DNA from: Cohnella herbarum
GTDB lineage: Bacteria; Bacillota; Bacilli; Paenibacillales; Paenibacillaceae
Direction of reading: 5' to 3'
Length of the DNA: 64,000 nt
Assembly: GCF_012849095.1 (NCBI RefSeq)
Contig: NZ_CP051680.1
Coordinates: 1,860,001-1,924,000, forward strand
This document shows positions 15,875 through 23,919 of this stretch, piece by piece. Both the position numbers and the translations under genes were made by a program. Below the pieces are notes generated by a model. The model ran no database searches, had not been told where the DNA came from, and saw nothing but the letters and a program-made list of their open reading frames with translations. The first letter of the stretch is position 1; each line of letters opens with the position of its first letter.

Positions 15875-17367
15875 TACAGAATCACTCCATCTTTGAAAAT
15901 TGCGATTTCACGGAAGCCGTTCGATTCGTTATGCGTACGGACGTCGCCGGAAGCGATGTCGAGGAGTCGATTCCATAGCTCCTCCGTTAGTTCGTCCATT
16001 CCTTTGCCGTCTAGAAGCTGCCCGGCATCGTAATCGATCCAATTTTTCTTGCGGGTCGCCAGTTCGCTGTTCGTCGATATCTTCACCGTCGGGACCGGCC
16101 CGCCGAACGGTGTTCCTCTGCCCGTCGTGAAGAGAACGATATGCGCGCCTCCAGCGGACAGAGCCGTTACGGATACGAGATCATTGCCCGGCGCTTCGAG
16201 CAAATTAAGCCCTTCCTTGCGCACGCGATCTCCATAAGCGACGACATCGGCGACGATAGAATGTCCGCCTTTTTGCGTGCAGCCCAAAGACTTCTCTTCC
16301 AGCGTGCTGATCCCTCCGGCCTTGTTGCCAGGCGAAGGATTCTCGTAGATCTCTTGATCATGACGGATAAAATATTGCTTGAAATCGTTCACGAGCGAGA
16401 CGATCCTTCCGAAAACTTCCTCATTCCGCGCGCGATTCATCAGAATCGTCTCCGCGCCGAACATCTCCGGCACCTCGGTCAGTATCGCGGTTCCACCCGT
16501 TGCGATCAATCTGTCGGAAACGGAGCCGACAAGCGGATTCGCGGTAATCCCCGACAATCCGTCCGAACCGCCGCATTTCAAGCCGAGCTTTAGCTTGCTA
16601 GCCGGCACCGTCTCGCGTTCGAATCGGCCGGCATATTCGACCAGGTCATCAATGAGCGCAAGTCCGGTTTCCAACTCGTCCTCTTCGTCCTGCGATCTCA
16701 TAAACTTAATCCGACCAGGTTCGAAGTCCCCGATCGCCTGCTTAAACGAATCGATCTGATTGTTCTCGCAGCCTAGCCCGACGACGAGCACGCCGGCGGC
16801 GTTCGGATGGTTCACGAGCGACGCGAGCAGCTTCTGCGTATGCTTCAAATCGTCTCCGAGCTGGGAGCAGCCGAACGGATGGGAGAAATGATACACACCG
16901 TCCACGCTGCCGCGATGAAGCGCATTGGCGCGGTTAGCAAGAATCTCGCAAGTTTTGTTAATGCAGCCAACCGTATTGATAATCCAAATTTCATTGCGTA
17001 TTCCGACCTCTCCGTTACTACGAACGTATCCCTGAAACGTCTGTCTGAGCGGCTTCGAAGCTTGCGCCACGGGGGGTGTCGGCTCGTATCGATAGTCTAG
17101 GAAACCCTTGAGTCCCGTTCCTAGATTGTGCGTATGCACCCAAGTTCCCGGAAGCAGATTTTCCTTCGCTTTACCGATCGAATATCCGAATTTCAGTACG
17201 TCCTGGCCTTCGGCTACCGGTTTCGTTAAGATTTTATGTCCTTTGGGCACATCGTTTAGCAAGGGAAGCAGCGAGCCATCCTCCAACGTCACGACTTCTC
17301 CCGCGGAAAAAGGTTTAAGGGCGATCGCCACTTGATCGTTTGCCGTTAATCGTATCCAATCGCTCAT
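15874..17367 (-). CDS. uxaA: Altronate dehydratase
   Basis: 497 residues from ATG 17367, chosen over the ATG at 17391 because AAAGGAG lies 8 bases upstream and the ATGA overlap with uxaB is then standard. The N-terminal SAF-like domain (about 1-90) and the long C-terminal domain with GYVRSNGEVGIRNEIWIINTVGC and EKSLGCTQKGGHSIVADV match full-length UxaA. It dehydrates D-altronate to 2-keto-3-deoxy-D-gluconate and is usually Fe-dependent. Cys residues in the long domain are likely metal ligands. It follows uxaB directly. The kinase and aldolase that would use its product are not in this window. Confidence 0.93.
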   Translation of the reverse strand: MSDWIRLTANDQVAIALKPFSAGEVVTLEDGSLLPLLNDVPKGHKILTKPVAEGQDVLKFGYSIGKAKENLLPGTWVHTHNLGTGLKGFLDYRYEPTPPVAQASKPLRQTFQGYVRSNGEVGIRNEIWIINTVGCINKTCEILANRANALHRGSVDGVYHFSHPFGCSQLGDDLKHTQKLLASLVNHPNAAGVLVVGLGCENNQIDSFKQAIGDFEPGRIKFMRSQDEEDELETGLALIDDLVEYAGRFERETVPASKLKLGLKCGGSDGLSGITANPLVGSVSDRLIATGGTAILTEVPEMFGAETILMNRARNEEVFGRIVSLVNDFKQYFIRHDQEIYENPSPGNKAGGISTLEEKSLGCTQKGGHSIVADVVAYGDRVRKEGLNLLEAPGNDLVSVTALSAGGAHIVLFTTGRGTPFGGPVPTVKISTNSELATRKKNWIDYDAGQLLDGKGMDELTEELWNRLLDIASGDVRTHNESNGFREIAIFKDGVIL

Positions 17368-18860
17368 GTTCGATTCTCCTTTGTTGTCCATTCAGTCAAA
17401 TGCGAGGTTACCGCTTCCGCTACCCCCGGCCAACGATTGAGGTCTTGCCCCCATAAGGTCGACTCCGATAGCAGCTGAGTTACCGTGACGGCAAGCTCCT
17501 GTTCGCTCTCGTTAGCCTTTGCCCAGATCGCGGCTATCGTCTCCAACGCATTGGCATCATCGCGTACGACATACTTTAAGCCTAATAACGATACACCTTC
17601 GTATTGATCGCCGTTACGATAAACCCGATAATATCGAATCAGCGCCGCGAAGCCTAGCAACAGCCCTTCCGGAATCGGCTCCCCGCCTTCCGCGTAGTAC
17701 AATAAAGACGGGATCAGCCGCGCCTTAAACTTGCTAAGGCTATTCATCGCGATATCCGACAACCGATGGCGAATATAGGGGTTCGAATATCTTTCGAATA
17801 CGCCGTCGGCGTAAGCTCGCATCTCGTCTTCCGGGTAAGGCAGAGACGGAATAATCTCGTTCATCGCCGTTGTCAGAACGAAAGCGCCCAGTCTCTCATG
17901 CTCCATCAATTCCCTAACGTGATCTACCCCATGGAGGATACCTAACGGAGTCATCAACGTATGCGCCCCGTTCAGAATGCGAACCTTGCGTTGCTGATAC
18001 GGCTTAAGATCGTCTACCCACAACACGTTTAGCCCTGCGCTCTTTAACGGTAACCGTTCGTCAAGCTCCGGCTCTCCTTCGATCGCCCATAGGTGATAGG
18101 GTTCCGTCGTGCTAAGCAACTCGTCTCGGTAACCCCAATCGGAGAACCAACTCTCCGCCTGATCTTGATCAGGATATCCCGTGACGATCCGATCGACAAG
18201 GGAATTCAGAAACCGATTGCTCGTTCGAACCCATTCCGCAAACGGAACCGGCAGTTCCCAATCCGCCGCATATTTCAGAACGGCTTCTTGTAACGAATCG
18301 CCGTTTCTCTCCAGAAGCTCGCAAGGAAGGAAGATCAAGCCGCGATCGCTCGCTCCCTCAAATGCCAAGTACCTCCGATAAAGCAAATAAGCGACCTTAC
18401 CCGGAAAAGAAACGATCGGCGTTCCTTCCGTTAATGGTTCGGGACGATACACGAGTCCTGCTTCCGTCGTATTCGATACGACGAATTGCAAATCCGGGCT
18501 CACGGCTAATCGACACATTTTCTCCCAATCCGTATAGGGATCGAAAACTTCCGAGAAGACGGAAATGACCTCGGCGCGTTCAACGCTTTCCCCGTTTTCG
18601 ATTCCGCGAACGACTAACGTATAGAGTCCGTCCTGACCGGCGAGCGCTTCGATCTTGGGCTTACCGGATGGACGAGGCTGCGTCACCGCAACGCTCCCCT
18701 TGAATAAACCTTGTTTGCGCGACTCGTGAACCATCCAATCAAAAAATCCGCGAAGAAAGTTGCCTTCCCCGATCTGAAGTACCGTTATCGGACTCGCATT
18801 CACTTCATCAATAACGCTTATCTGCTGTTCATTTAGAACTGATCGATTCAATGCTCTCAT
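17364..18860 (-). CDS. uxaB: Tagaturonate reductase
   Basis: 498 residues, a mannitol-dehydrogenase superfamily enzyme. The NAD site is LQIGEGNFLRGFFDWMV and the catalytic region has KVRILNGAHTLMTPLGIL, typical of UxaB and MtlD-type polyol dehydrogenases. UxaB reduces D-tagaturonate to D-altronate with NADH. It overlaps the lactonase gene before it and uxaA after it by ATGA, so the three are translationally coupled. No uxaC uronate isomerase is present, so tagaturonate is unlikely to come from galacturonate through this operon. Fructuronate reductase is a less likely reading. Confidence 0.93.
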   Translation of the reverse strand: MRALNRSVLNEQQISVIDEVNASPITVLQIGEGNFLRGFFDWMVHESRKQGLFKGSVAVTQPRPSGKPKIEALAGQDGLYTLVVRGIENGESVERAEVISVFSEVFDPYTDWEKMCRLAVSPDLQFVVSNTTEAGLVYRPEPLTEGTPIVSFPGKVAYLLYRRYLAFEGASDRGLIFLPCELLERNGDSLQEAVLKYAADWELPVPFAEWVRTSNRFLNSLVDRIVTGYPDQDQAESWFSDWGYRDELLSTTEPYHLWAIEGEPELDERLPLKSAGLNVLWVDDLKPYQQRKVRILNGAHTLMTPLGILHGVDHVRELMEHERLGAFVLTTAMNEIIPSLPYPEDEMRAYADGVFERYSNPYIRHRLSDIAMNSLSKFKARLIPSLLYYAEGGEPIPEGLLLGFAALIRYYRVYRNGDQYEGVSLLGLKYVVRDDANALETIAAIWAKANESEQELAVTVTQLLSESTLWGQDLNRWPGVAEAVTSHLTEWTTKENRT

Positions 18861-19687
18861 CGTTGATAAAACTCCTTCGCGTTTCCTCCGTATAGCTTCT
18901 CGCGTTCGTTTTGGCCCCAGCTTGCCGGCAAAGCCAGCTCAAGAACGTCCACGACTTCGTCATAGCTACCCGCTAATAGACACACCGGCCAGTCGCTGCC
19001 GAACATAACGCGGTCCGAACCGAACAAATCGAGCATCCGGCGAATGTACGGCACCAATTGTTCCGGCTTCCAATTCCGATGGTCCGCTTCGGTGACCATA
19101 CCGGACAGTTTGCAATAAATGTTCGGGTGCTTAGCGATATCCTGCATCTGGCTATACCATGGCTCGACGATCTCCTCGGAGATTAAAGGTTTGGCGATAT
19201 GGTTAACGACCCCGCGTAAACCGGGTACAAGTTCGAGAAGTTTCGCGAGAGGCTCGAGCTGATGGGATAAGACAAGCAGGTCTATCGGAACACTTTCCTC
19301 CGCGTAAGAACAAAGCGCTTCCACGAAATGAGGCTCAAGGATAGCGTTGGCATCGGGCATCTCTTGGATCATCACGCGGAATCCGACGAATTTCGAATGC
19401 CGACGAAATCTCTCGTAATGGGTACGGTGGTTCGGATCGTTCAGATCAAGCCAACCCACGACGCCGATGATCGTATCGTCGCTATCCGCGAGCGATAATA
19501 GATATTCGGTTTCGGCTACGGTCGGTGCAGCTTGGACGACGATCGTTCCATCCAACCGGTGATCCTTCAAGTGAGGAGCGAGATGTTCGGGTAAGTAATC
19601 CCGATAGAGCAAGGGAATCGAAGGCGTAATCCAGCCGTAATCGTTGCGCTCTATTTTCCAATAATGCTGGTGGGCATCCATCCTCAT
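18857..19687 (-). CDS. Amidohydrolase (COG3618), probable L-galactono/L-fucono-lactonase
   Basis: 276 residues of the metal-dependent amidohydrolase superfamily. MRMDAHQHYW carries the first His pair, NHIAKP a further His, and FGSDWPVCLLAGSY the conserved Asp. The COG3618 group hydrolyses aldonolactones such as L-fucono-, L-rhamnono- and L-galactono-1,5-lactone. It is the first gene of the operon, 137 bases from the divergent AraC gene. The ATG at 19687 follows GGGGAG. A lactonase before a sugar-acid pathway and beside a sugar 1-dehydrogenase is self-consistent. The exact lactone is inferred, not shown. Confidence 0.85.
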   Translation of the reverse strand: MRMDAHQHYWKIERNDYGWITPSIPLLYRDYLPEHLAPHLKDHRLDGTIVVQAAPTVAETEYLLSLADSDDTIIGVVGWLDLNDPNHRTHYERFRRHSKFVGFRVMIQEMPDANAILEPHFVEALCSYAEESVPIDLLVLSHQLEPLAKLLELVPGLRGVVNHIAKPLISEEIVEPWYSQMQDIAKHPNIYCKLSGMVTEADHRNWKPEQLVPYIRRMLDLFGSDRVMFGSDWPVCLLAGSYDEVVDVLELALPASWGQNEREKLYGGNAKEFYQR

Positions 19688-19745
19688 TGTCGAGTTTCTC
19701 CCCTTTCATTGCTTATTCTTCTATTTTACCAGCTAAAAATCACAT

Positions 19746-19781
19746 AAATAGTGTTCAGATTTGCATGAATGTACTCTATTT
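19746..19781. promoter_or_regulatory. Candidate AraC operator in the divergent gap
   Basis: AAATAGTGT (19746-19754) and ACTCTATTT (19773-19781) form a 9-base inverted repeat with one mismatch, centred 27 bases apart. It lies midway between the lactonase operon and the AraC gene. No convincing sigma-A promoter was found next to it. Confidence 0.3.
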
Positions 19782-19823
19782 TGATATTTTATAAGGACAC
19801 AGCAAGCCGAGGAGGCGCGTCTC

Positions 19824-20705
19824 ATGAATCCCGTTCGCAAGTCGTTCTCTAACGACTCTTTGTTTCCTTTCGATCTCGTCTTTAAAGACACGAAAAGCCC
19901 GGAGCGAGAGCTGCCGGACCATCTGCACGATCGGTATGAATTAGTATACGTTTATAGGGGCAAGGGTACGATGTTCATCGATCAGAAATTTTACGATATG
20001 GGGCAAGGCGATCTGTTTCTTATCCCGGGCAACTCGATCCACCGGGCGTTTCCGGACCCGAACGATCCTGTCACTTCCACCGCCGTATTTTTCGCGCCAA
20101 GCCTGATTGCCCACGATAATCTGGACGATTCTTATCATGGCGCGCGATGCTTCGAATTAGCTCGCAAACGAAAGCAATACAAAATCGAAACCTCATCTCC
20201 CTTTCAAACCGCCACGGAACAAGTATTAGAGGAAATCCGGCTGGAACTGGAGCTGACGAGAACCGGTTATCGACAAGCGATCTTCCACCATCTCCAGCTA
20301 TGGCTGCTGCTCATCAACCGTCTTGCGACACCCGCGCTCGCGGACGATCTGGAGGACGCCAGAATCGGACCGCAATGGATGAAGGAAAGTTTAGGCTACA
20401 TCGCCGCTCATCCGCACGAGGATCTTAGTTTATCCGCGCTAGCCCAGCAGGCTTCGGTAACGGGAGCCCACTTCTCGCGCGTGTTCAAGCAGCTTACCGG
20501 AATGAACGTGACCGATTACGTGAATGCCAAGCGTATCGTTCAAGCTAAGGAGCTGCTTCTTGAAACCGATGACGGCATCGGCTTGGTCGCCGAAAAATGC
20601 GGCTTCGAGAGTCTCCCGCATTTTCATCGCATTTTCAAAAAAATTACGGGTTTAACCCCGGGTGCTTACAAAAGAGGAAAGTCCCCCGCTCACCCCAGCC
20701 ACTGA
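19824..20705 (+). CDS. AraC-family transcriptional regulator
   Basis: 293 residues. The N-terminal cupin part (about 15-160) has LPDHLHDRYELVYVYRGKGTMFIDQKFY and GDLFLIPGNSIHRAF, the usual sugar-sensing jelly roll. The C-terminal 100 residues carry two helix-turn-helix units (LSALAQQASVTGAHFSRVFKQ and GIGLVAEKCGFESLPHFHRIFKK) and the closing TPGAYK. The ATG at 19824 follows GAGGAGG. It diverges from the five-gene sugar operon and is the natural candidate for its activator, with L-galactose or a derived lactone as possible inducer. The 3' end overlaps the converging DUF445 gene by 16 bases. Confidence 0.92.
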   Translation: MNPVRKSFSNDSLFPFDLVFKDTKSPERELPDHLHDRYELVYVYRGKGTMFIDQKFYDMGQGDLFLIPGNSIHRAFPDPNDPVTSTAVFFAPSLIAHDNLDDSYHGARCFELARKRKQYKIETSSPFQTATEQVLEEIRLELELTRTGYRQAIFHHLQLWLLLINRLATPALADDLEDARIGPQWMKESLGYIAAHPHEDLSLSALAQQASVTGAHFSRVFKQLTGMNVTDYVNAKRIVQAKELLLETDDGIGLVAEKCGFESLPHFHRIFKKITGLTPGAYKRGKSPAHPSH

Positions 20706-21934
20706 ATGCTCGTTAAAATCAGTCCGATAATAAAACCGCACAATGCGCCGTTGACGCGAATCCACTGAAGGTCGCTACCGACCTTCTCTTCCAGCATCCG
20801 CACCAATTCCTTATCGTTCATCTGATCGATGTTATCTTTCAGCAACAGACCTAAGCGATAATGGTTAGCTTCGACGAAATCGACGATAAACGATAATATC
20901 TTCTGTTCCGCGTTGTCCGTAAGCTCTTTCTCCGCTTGCAACTTCCGAATCGCATACCGAACGACGGTAACGACTTTACGCCCGCCATTGTCCATCTCCT
21001 TGTCCAACGCGGATAACAGGGACGTTCTCAGCGATTCCAGTCGCTCCTCTATAAACTTGCCGCTATCGGGATGAGCGGCTTTATCCGCGATCCATTGCTT
21101 GCCCTTGTTTAACGTTTCCTCGTCGGTCGCGAACCTTTGCAATTGGTTACGAATTTCCGCCAGCAGCTTCTCCCGGTTCATATTGCCCGACCGGCTTAAA
21201 TCCTGAATGCCCGAGAGCAACAGCTGCTGAATCATCGTGCCTAGCTTGTCCTCGTTCATGAACCCCGCGAAAGCCTGCACGGCGAAGCCCATAATGCCGC
21301 CTACTTTGGCTTCCTGCATCTTCTGCTGCGCGATAGATCCGAGCAGTTGTCCGGTTTCCGGCCTGCTCACCCATATCCGGCCTTGATCCAACGCATAGTC
21401 GAGCGCGCGCTCATCCCAACGTTCCTCGGCGGCCGTATGCAACAGTTTCTCCGCCAGCGGTTTCACGTCGATGCGGCCGATCATCGATACGATGCCGGAC
21501 TGAAGATAGGGCACAAGCGATCCGAGCGGCAGCTTGGTCAGCAACGTATGAAGCAAGCGGATCGCGCCTACGCGATTACTTCTCTTCCGCACGATTCGCG
21601 TAACCGTCGAGCCTGCCAGCTTCAGGAGCTGAAACTGCTTAAGCCTGCTCGTAATGCTTGCTTTGTTAAGCAGCTCGTTCTCCAAAGCGGAAATGAGCGA
21701 GTTGGCGATCTTATCCCGACTCTTCAATAGCAAAGACGTATGCGGAATCGGGATGCCGAGCGGATGGCGGAACAAAGCCGTAACCGCGAACCAATCGGCG
21801 AACCCGCCAACCAAACCGGCTTCGAATCCGCCTTTCAATAAATCCACGACCGGATGATCGGGCAGGAATAAGGTCGTAACGAATCCGGCACCCATTGCAA
21901 CCAAAGATAACCCCGCAATATATCTCGTTCTCAT
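20690..21934 (-). CDS. DUF445 family membrane protein
   Basis: 414 residues from ATG 21934, which follows AAGAGGT; a longer frame to 22000 has no ribosome binding site and crosses a terminator. One membrane segment is at the N-terminus (IAGLSLVAMGAGFVTTLF) and one at the C-terminus (LCGFIIGLILTSIQWLG), with the DUF445 signature GGFEAGLVGGFADWFAVTALFRHP after the first. The long middle is helical. The family is widespread (YjiN/YheB relatives) and has no firmly established function. It appears monocistronic. Confidence 0.88.
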   Translation of the reverse strand: MRTRYIAGLSLVAMGAGFVTTLFLPDHPVVDLLKGGFEAGLVGGFADWFAVTALFRHPLGIPIPHTSLLLKSRDKIANSLISALENELLNKASITSRLKQFQLLKLAGSTVTRIVRKRSNRVGAIRLLHTLLTKLPLGSLVPYLQSGIVSMIGRIDVKPLAEKLLHTAAEERWDERALDYALDQGRIWVSRPETGQLLGSIAQQKMQEAKVGGIMGFAVQAFAGFMNEDKLGTMIQQLLLSGIQDLSRSGNMNREKLLAEIRNQLQRFATDEETLNKGKQWIADKAAHPDSGKFIEERLESLRTSLLSALDKEMDNGGRKVVTVVRYAIRKLQAEKELTDNAEQKILSFIVDFVEANHYRLGLLLKDNIDQMNDKELVRMLEEKVGSDLQWIRVNGALCGFIIGLILTSIQWLG

Positions 21935-21963
21935 ATCGTTACCTCTTTTAGTTGAATGTAGGA

Positions 21964-21996
21964 AGAAAAACCGCGCAGGTTCTGCAGCGGTTTCTC
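21964..21996 (-). terminator. Terminator after the second DHA2 exporter
   Basis: AAACCGC-GCAG-GTT-CTGC-GCGGTTT gives a two-part stem with one unpaired base, followed on the minus strand by TTTTTCTTCC. Confidence 0.75.
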
Positions 21997-22023
21997 CCAT
22001 AAATAACCCTCTTATTTAACCCA

Positions 22024-23487
22024 TTATGCTTCTTCCGGCGCTTTCGTGCGTTTCAAGAAGAACGATAACACGAGCCCGACGATGGCGAATATCATTCCGA
22101 TATAGAATGCGTTATGAATACCGGCATTTAACGCTAGAGCCCCCAACTTCTCAGGGTCAACCTTCTCGGCGTTCTCGATCACGTAATCTTTCGTTCCCGC
22201 CGACATCATGCTGATGAAGAAGGCGACTCCGATCGCACCGGCGACTTGCGTCAACGTATTCAGAATCGCGGTACCGTGCGGGTAATATTTTCTTGGCAGC
22301 TCGTTCAAACTATTCGTCTGAGCAGGCATCATAATCATCGAAATAGCGACCATCATAATACAGTGGTAGAGGATAATCGTTCCTTTGCTCGTATCCAGAT
22401 CAATCTGAGTAAACAACCACATCACGACCACGAGAATCGCAGTCCCCGGAATAACGAGCACGCGCGGTCCGAATTTATCGAATAGCTTACCCGTAACCGG
22501 CGACAGGAATCCGTTGAGAATGCCCCCCGGAAGCAGGATAAGTCCGGCAGTAAATGCGGTGAACATCAAGCCTTGCTGAAGGAATATCGGCAATAGCATA
22601 AGCGTGGAGAACATCGCCATCATGACGATAATAATCAACACCGTAGTTAACGCGAACATAGGCGATAAGAAAGCACGCAAGTTAAGCATCGGTTCCTTGG
22701 ATATCAATTGCCGCCATATGAACAACAGCAACGCTAAACCACCGACGATGAGCGTGAGATAGACTTCCGGACTGGACCAGCCGCTGTTCTCCCCGCCTGC
22801 GCTGCTGAATCCGTACACGATACCGCCGAAACCGATCGTCGATAAAATAATCGATAAAATATCTACTTTTGGCTTCGTTACGTCGGACACGTTCTTCAGA
22901 TAAATGGCCGCGATAATAATGGAGAGCACGCCGAATGGGAACACGAGGTAAAATAACCAGCGCCAATCCAACGACTCCAAGATTAAGCCGGACAACGTCG
23001 GTCCGATCGCCGGAGCGAACATAATGACTAAGCCGATACTTCCCATTGCCGCTCCGCGTTTCTCGGGCGGGTACAGAACAAGGATCGTGTTCATCATGAC
23101 AGGCAACATAAGTCCCGTACCGAAAGCTTGAATGATTCGACCGCTTAGCAGTACCGAGAAATCAGGAGCTAAAGCGCAAACCAAAGTACCTAAGGTAAAT
23201 AAGATCATGGCTCCCAAGAACATCTGTCTGGTCGTAAACCATTGTACCAATAATGCCGAGATCGGGATCAATATCCCCACGACGAGCATGTAACTCGTCG
23301 ACAGCCATTGAATCGTCGTATACGATACGTTAAGATCTTTAACCAGGTCGACGAATGCAATATTCAATAATGTTTCGTTAAGAATGGAAAAGAACGCGCC
23401 GATAACGAGCGTTATTAATATCGGCAATCGTTTAATATCCCCCAAATCTTTGTGCTGCGAACTCGCAGCTCCTCCAGCGGCATTCAC
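22024..23487 (-). CDS. DHA2-family MFS drug exporter
   Basis: About 487 residues with 14 predicted membrane helices. LITLVIGAFFSILNETLLNIAF and LSTSYMLVVGILIPISALLVQWF are the DHA2 N-terminal helices; GRIIQAFGTGLMLPVMMNTILVLYPPEKRGAAMG is the conserved motif C region of antiporters. The GTG at 23487 follows GGAGG with 7 bases between; the frame open to 23556 has no ribosome binding site. It is a close relative of the exporter at 1-1487, but no regulator gene lies beside it. A multidrug or lipophilic-compound proton antiporter is the expected role. Confidence 0.9.
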   Translation of the reverse strand: MNAAGGAASSQHKDLGDIKRLPILITLVIGAFFSILNETLLNIAFVDLVKDLNVSYTTIQWLSTSYMLVVGILIPISALLVQWFTTRQMFLGAMILFTLGTLVCALAPDFSVLLSGRIIQAFGTGLMLPVMMNTILVLYPPEKRGAAMGSIGLVIMFAPAIGPTLSGLILESLDWRWLFYLVFPFGVLSIIIAAIYLKNVSDVTKPKVDILSIILSTIGFGGIVYGFSSAGGENSGWSSPEVYLTLIVGGLALLLFIWRQLISKEPMLNLRAFLSPMFALTTVLIIIVMMAMFSTLMLLPIFLQQGLMFTAFTAGLILLPGGILNGFLSPVTGKLFDKFGPRVLVIPGTAILVVVMWLFTQIDLDTSKGTIILYHCIMMVAISMIMMPAQTNSLNELPRKYYPHGTAILNTLTQVAGAIGVAFFISMMSAGTKDYVIENAEKVDPEKLGALALNAGIHNAFYIGMIFAIVGLVLSFFLKRTKAPEEA

Positions 23488-23592
23488 TCTTTTTCCTCCA
23501 TATCCATATATGTATAGATTTTTACTATACCATTCGACATTAATTTCTTCAAACACGATGTAATCTAATCATGAATATTAATGGATTGCAGA

Positions 23593-23621
23593 TTGACAAC
23601 GAATAATTCGTTCCTTATAAT
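23593..23621 (+). promoter_or_regulatory. Consensus sigma-A promoter of the rsgA leader
   Basis: TTGACA (23593-23598), exactly 17 bases, TATAAT (23616-23621): a perfect match at both hexamers. It lies about 300 bases before rsgA, so the transcript has a long leader. Confidence 0.85.
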
Positions 23622-23654
23622 TACACTCAACGTTAAAGAAGGAGGCTGATGAAT

Positions 23655-23744
23655 ATGTACAACTTCATGAATATTTCGATTGCGTCGTCGTGTTCTCAAG
23701 TTCATAGGAATCGGTCTCTACGGAAAGTAACGCAACATGTATGA
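23655..23744 (+). CDS. 29-codon leader peptide upstream of rsgA
   Basis: A short frame, ATG 23655 to TGA 23744, with an excellent ribosome binding site (AAGGAGG ending 23645, 9 bases before the ATG) and a perfect promoter just upstream. The peptide begins MYNFMNISIASSCSQ and ends in a basic stretch with R, K, H and Q. Its stop codon lies at the foot of a hairpin and a strong terminator follows 50 bases later, the layout of ribosome-mediated attenuation leaders of antibiotic resistance and ribosome-protection genes. Codon context, not peptide function in trans, is the likely point. Confidence 0.6.
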   Translation: MYNFMNISIASSCSQVHRNRSLRKVTQHV

Positions 23745-23827
23745 GGGTAAAAGGATATTGGATTAACGATATCCACCCTTAATCGTGTTAAGCAGCCGCC
23801 AGGGACCTTAGGTTCTTGGCGGTTTTT
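23744..23827 (+). promoter_or_regulatory. Attenuator: hairpin plus intrinsic terminator in the rsgA leader
   Basis: Hairpin 1: AGGGT (23744-23748) and GGATAT (23753-23758) pair with ATATCC and ACCCT (23769-23779). Hairpin 2: a 12-base stem, CCGCCAGGGACC with GGTTCTTGGCGG, loop TTA (23796-23822, G-U pairs included), followed by TTTTT, a strong terminator. It ends the leader about 90 bases before rsgA, so some signal must allow read-through unless a second promoter is used. Confidence 0.65.
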
Positions 23828-23859
23828 GTTATGCGCTTGCTCTTAAGGCGCATCATCCG

Positions 23860-23890
23860 ACCGCAGGGAATCCCCTGCGGTTATTTGTTT
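23860..23890 (+). terminator. Second hairpin before rsgA
   Basis: CCGCAGGG (23861-23868), loop of 4, CCCTGCGG (23873-23880), then TTATTTGTTT. It is a second possible terminator or a structure just ahead of the rsgA ribosome binding site (AGGAG, 23908-23912). Confidence 0.5.
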
Positions 23891-23919
23891 AACCCATTAC
23901 GAATATGAGGAGTTTTCGA

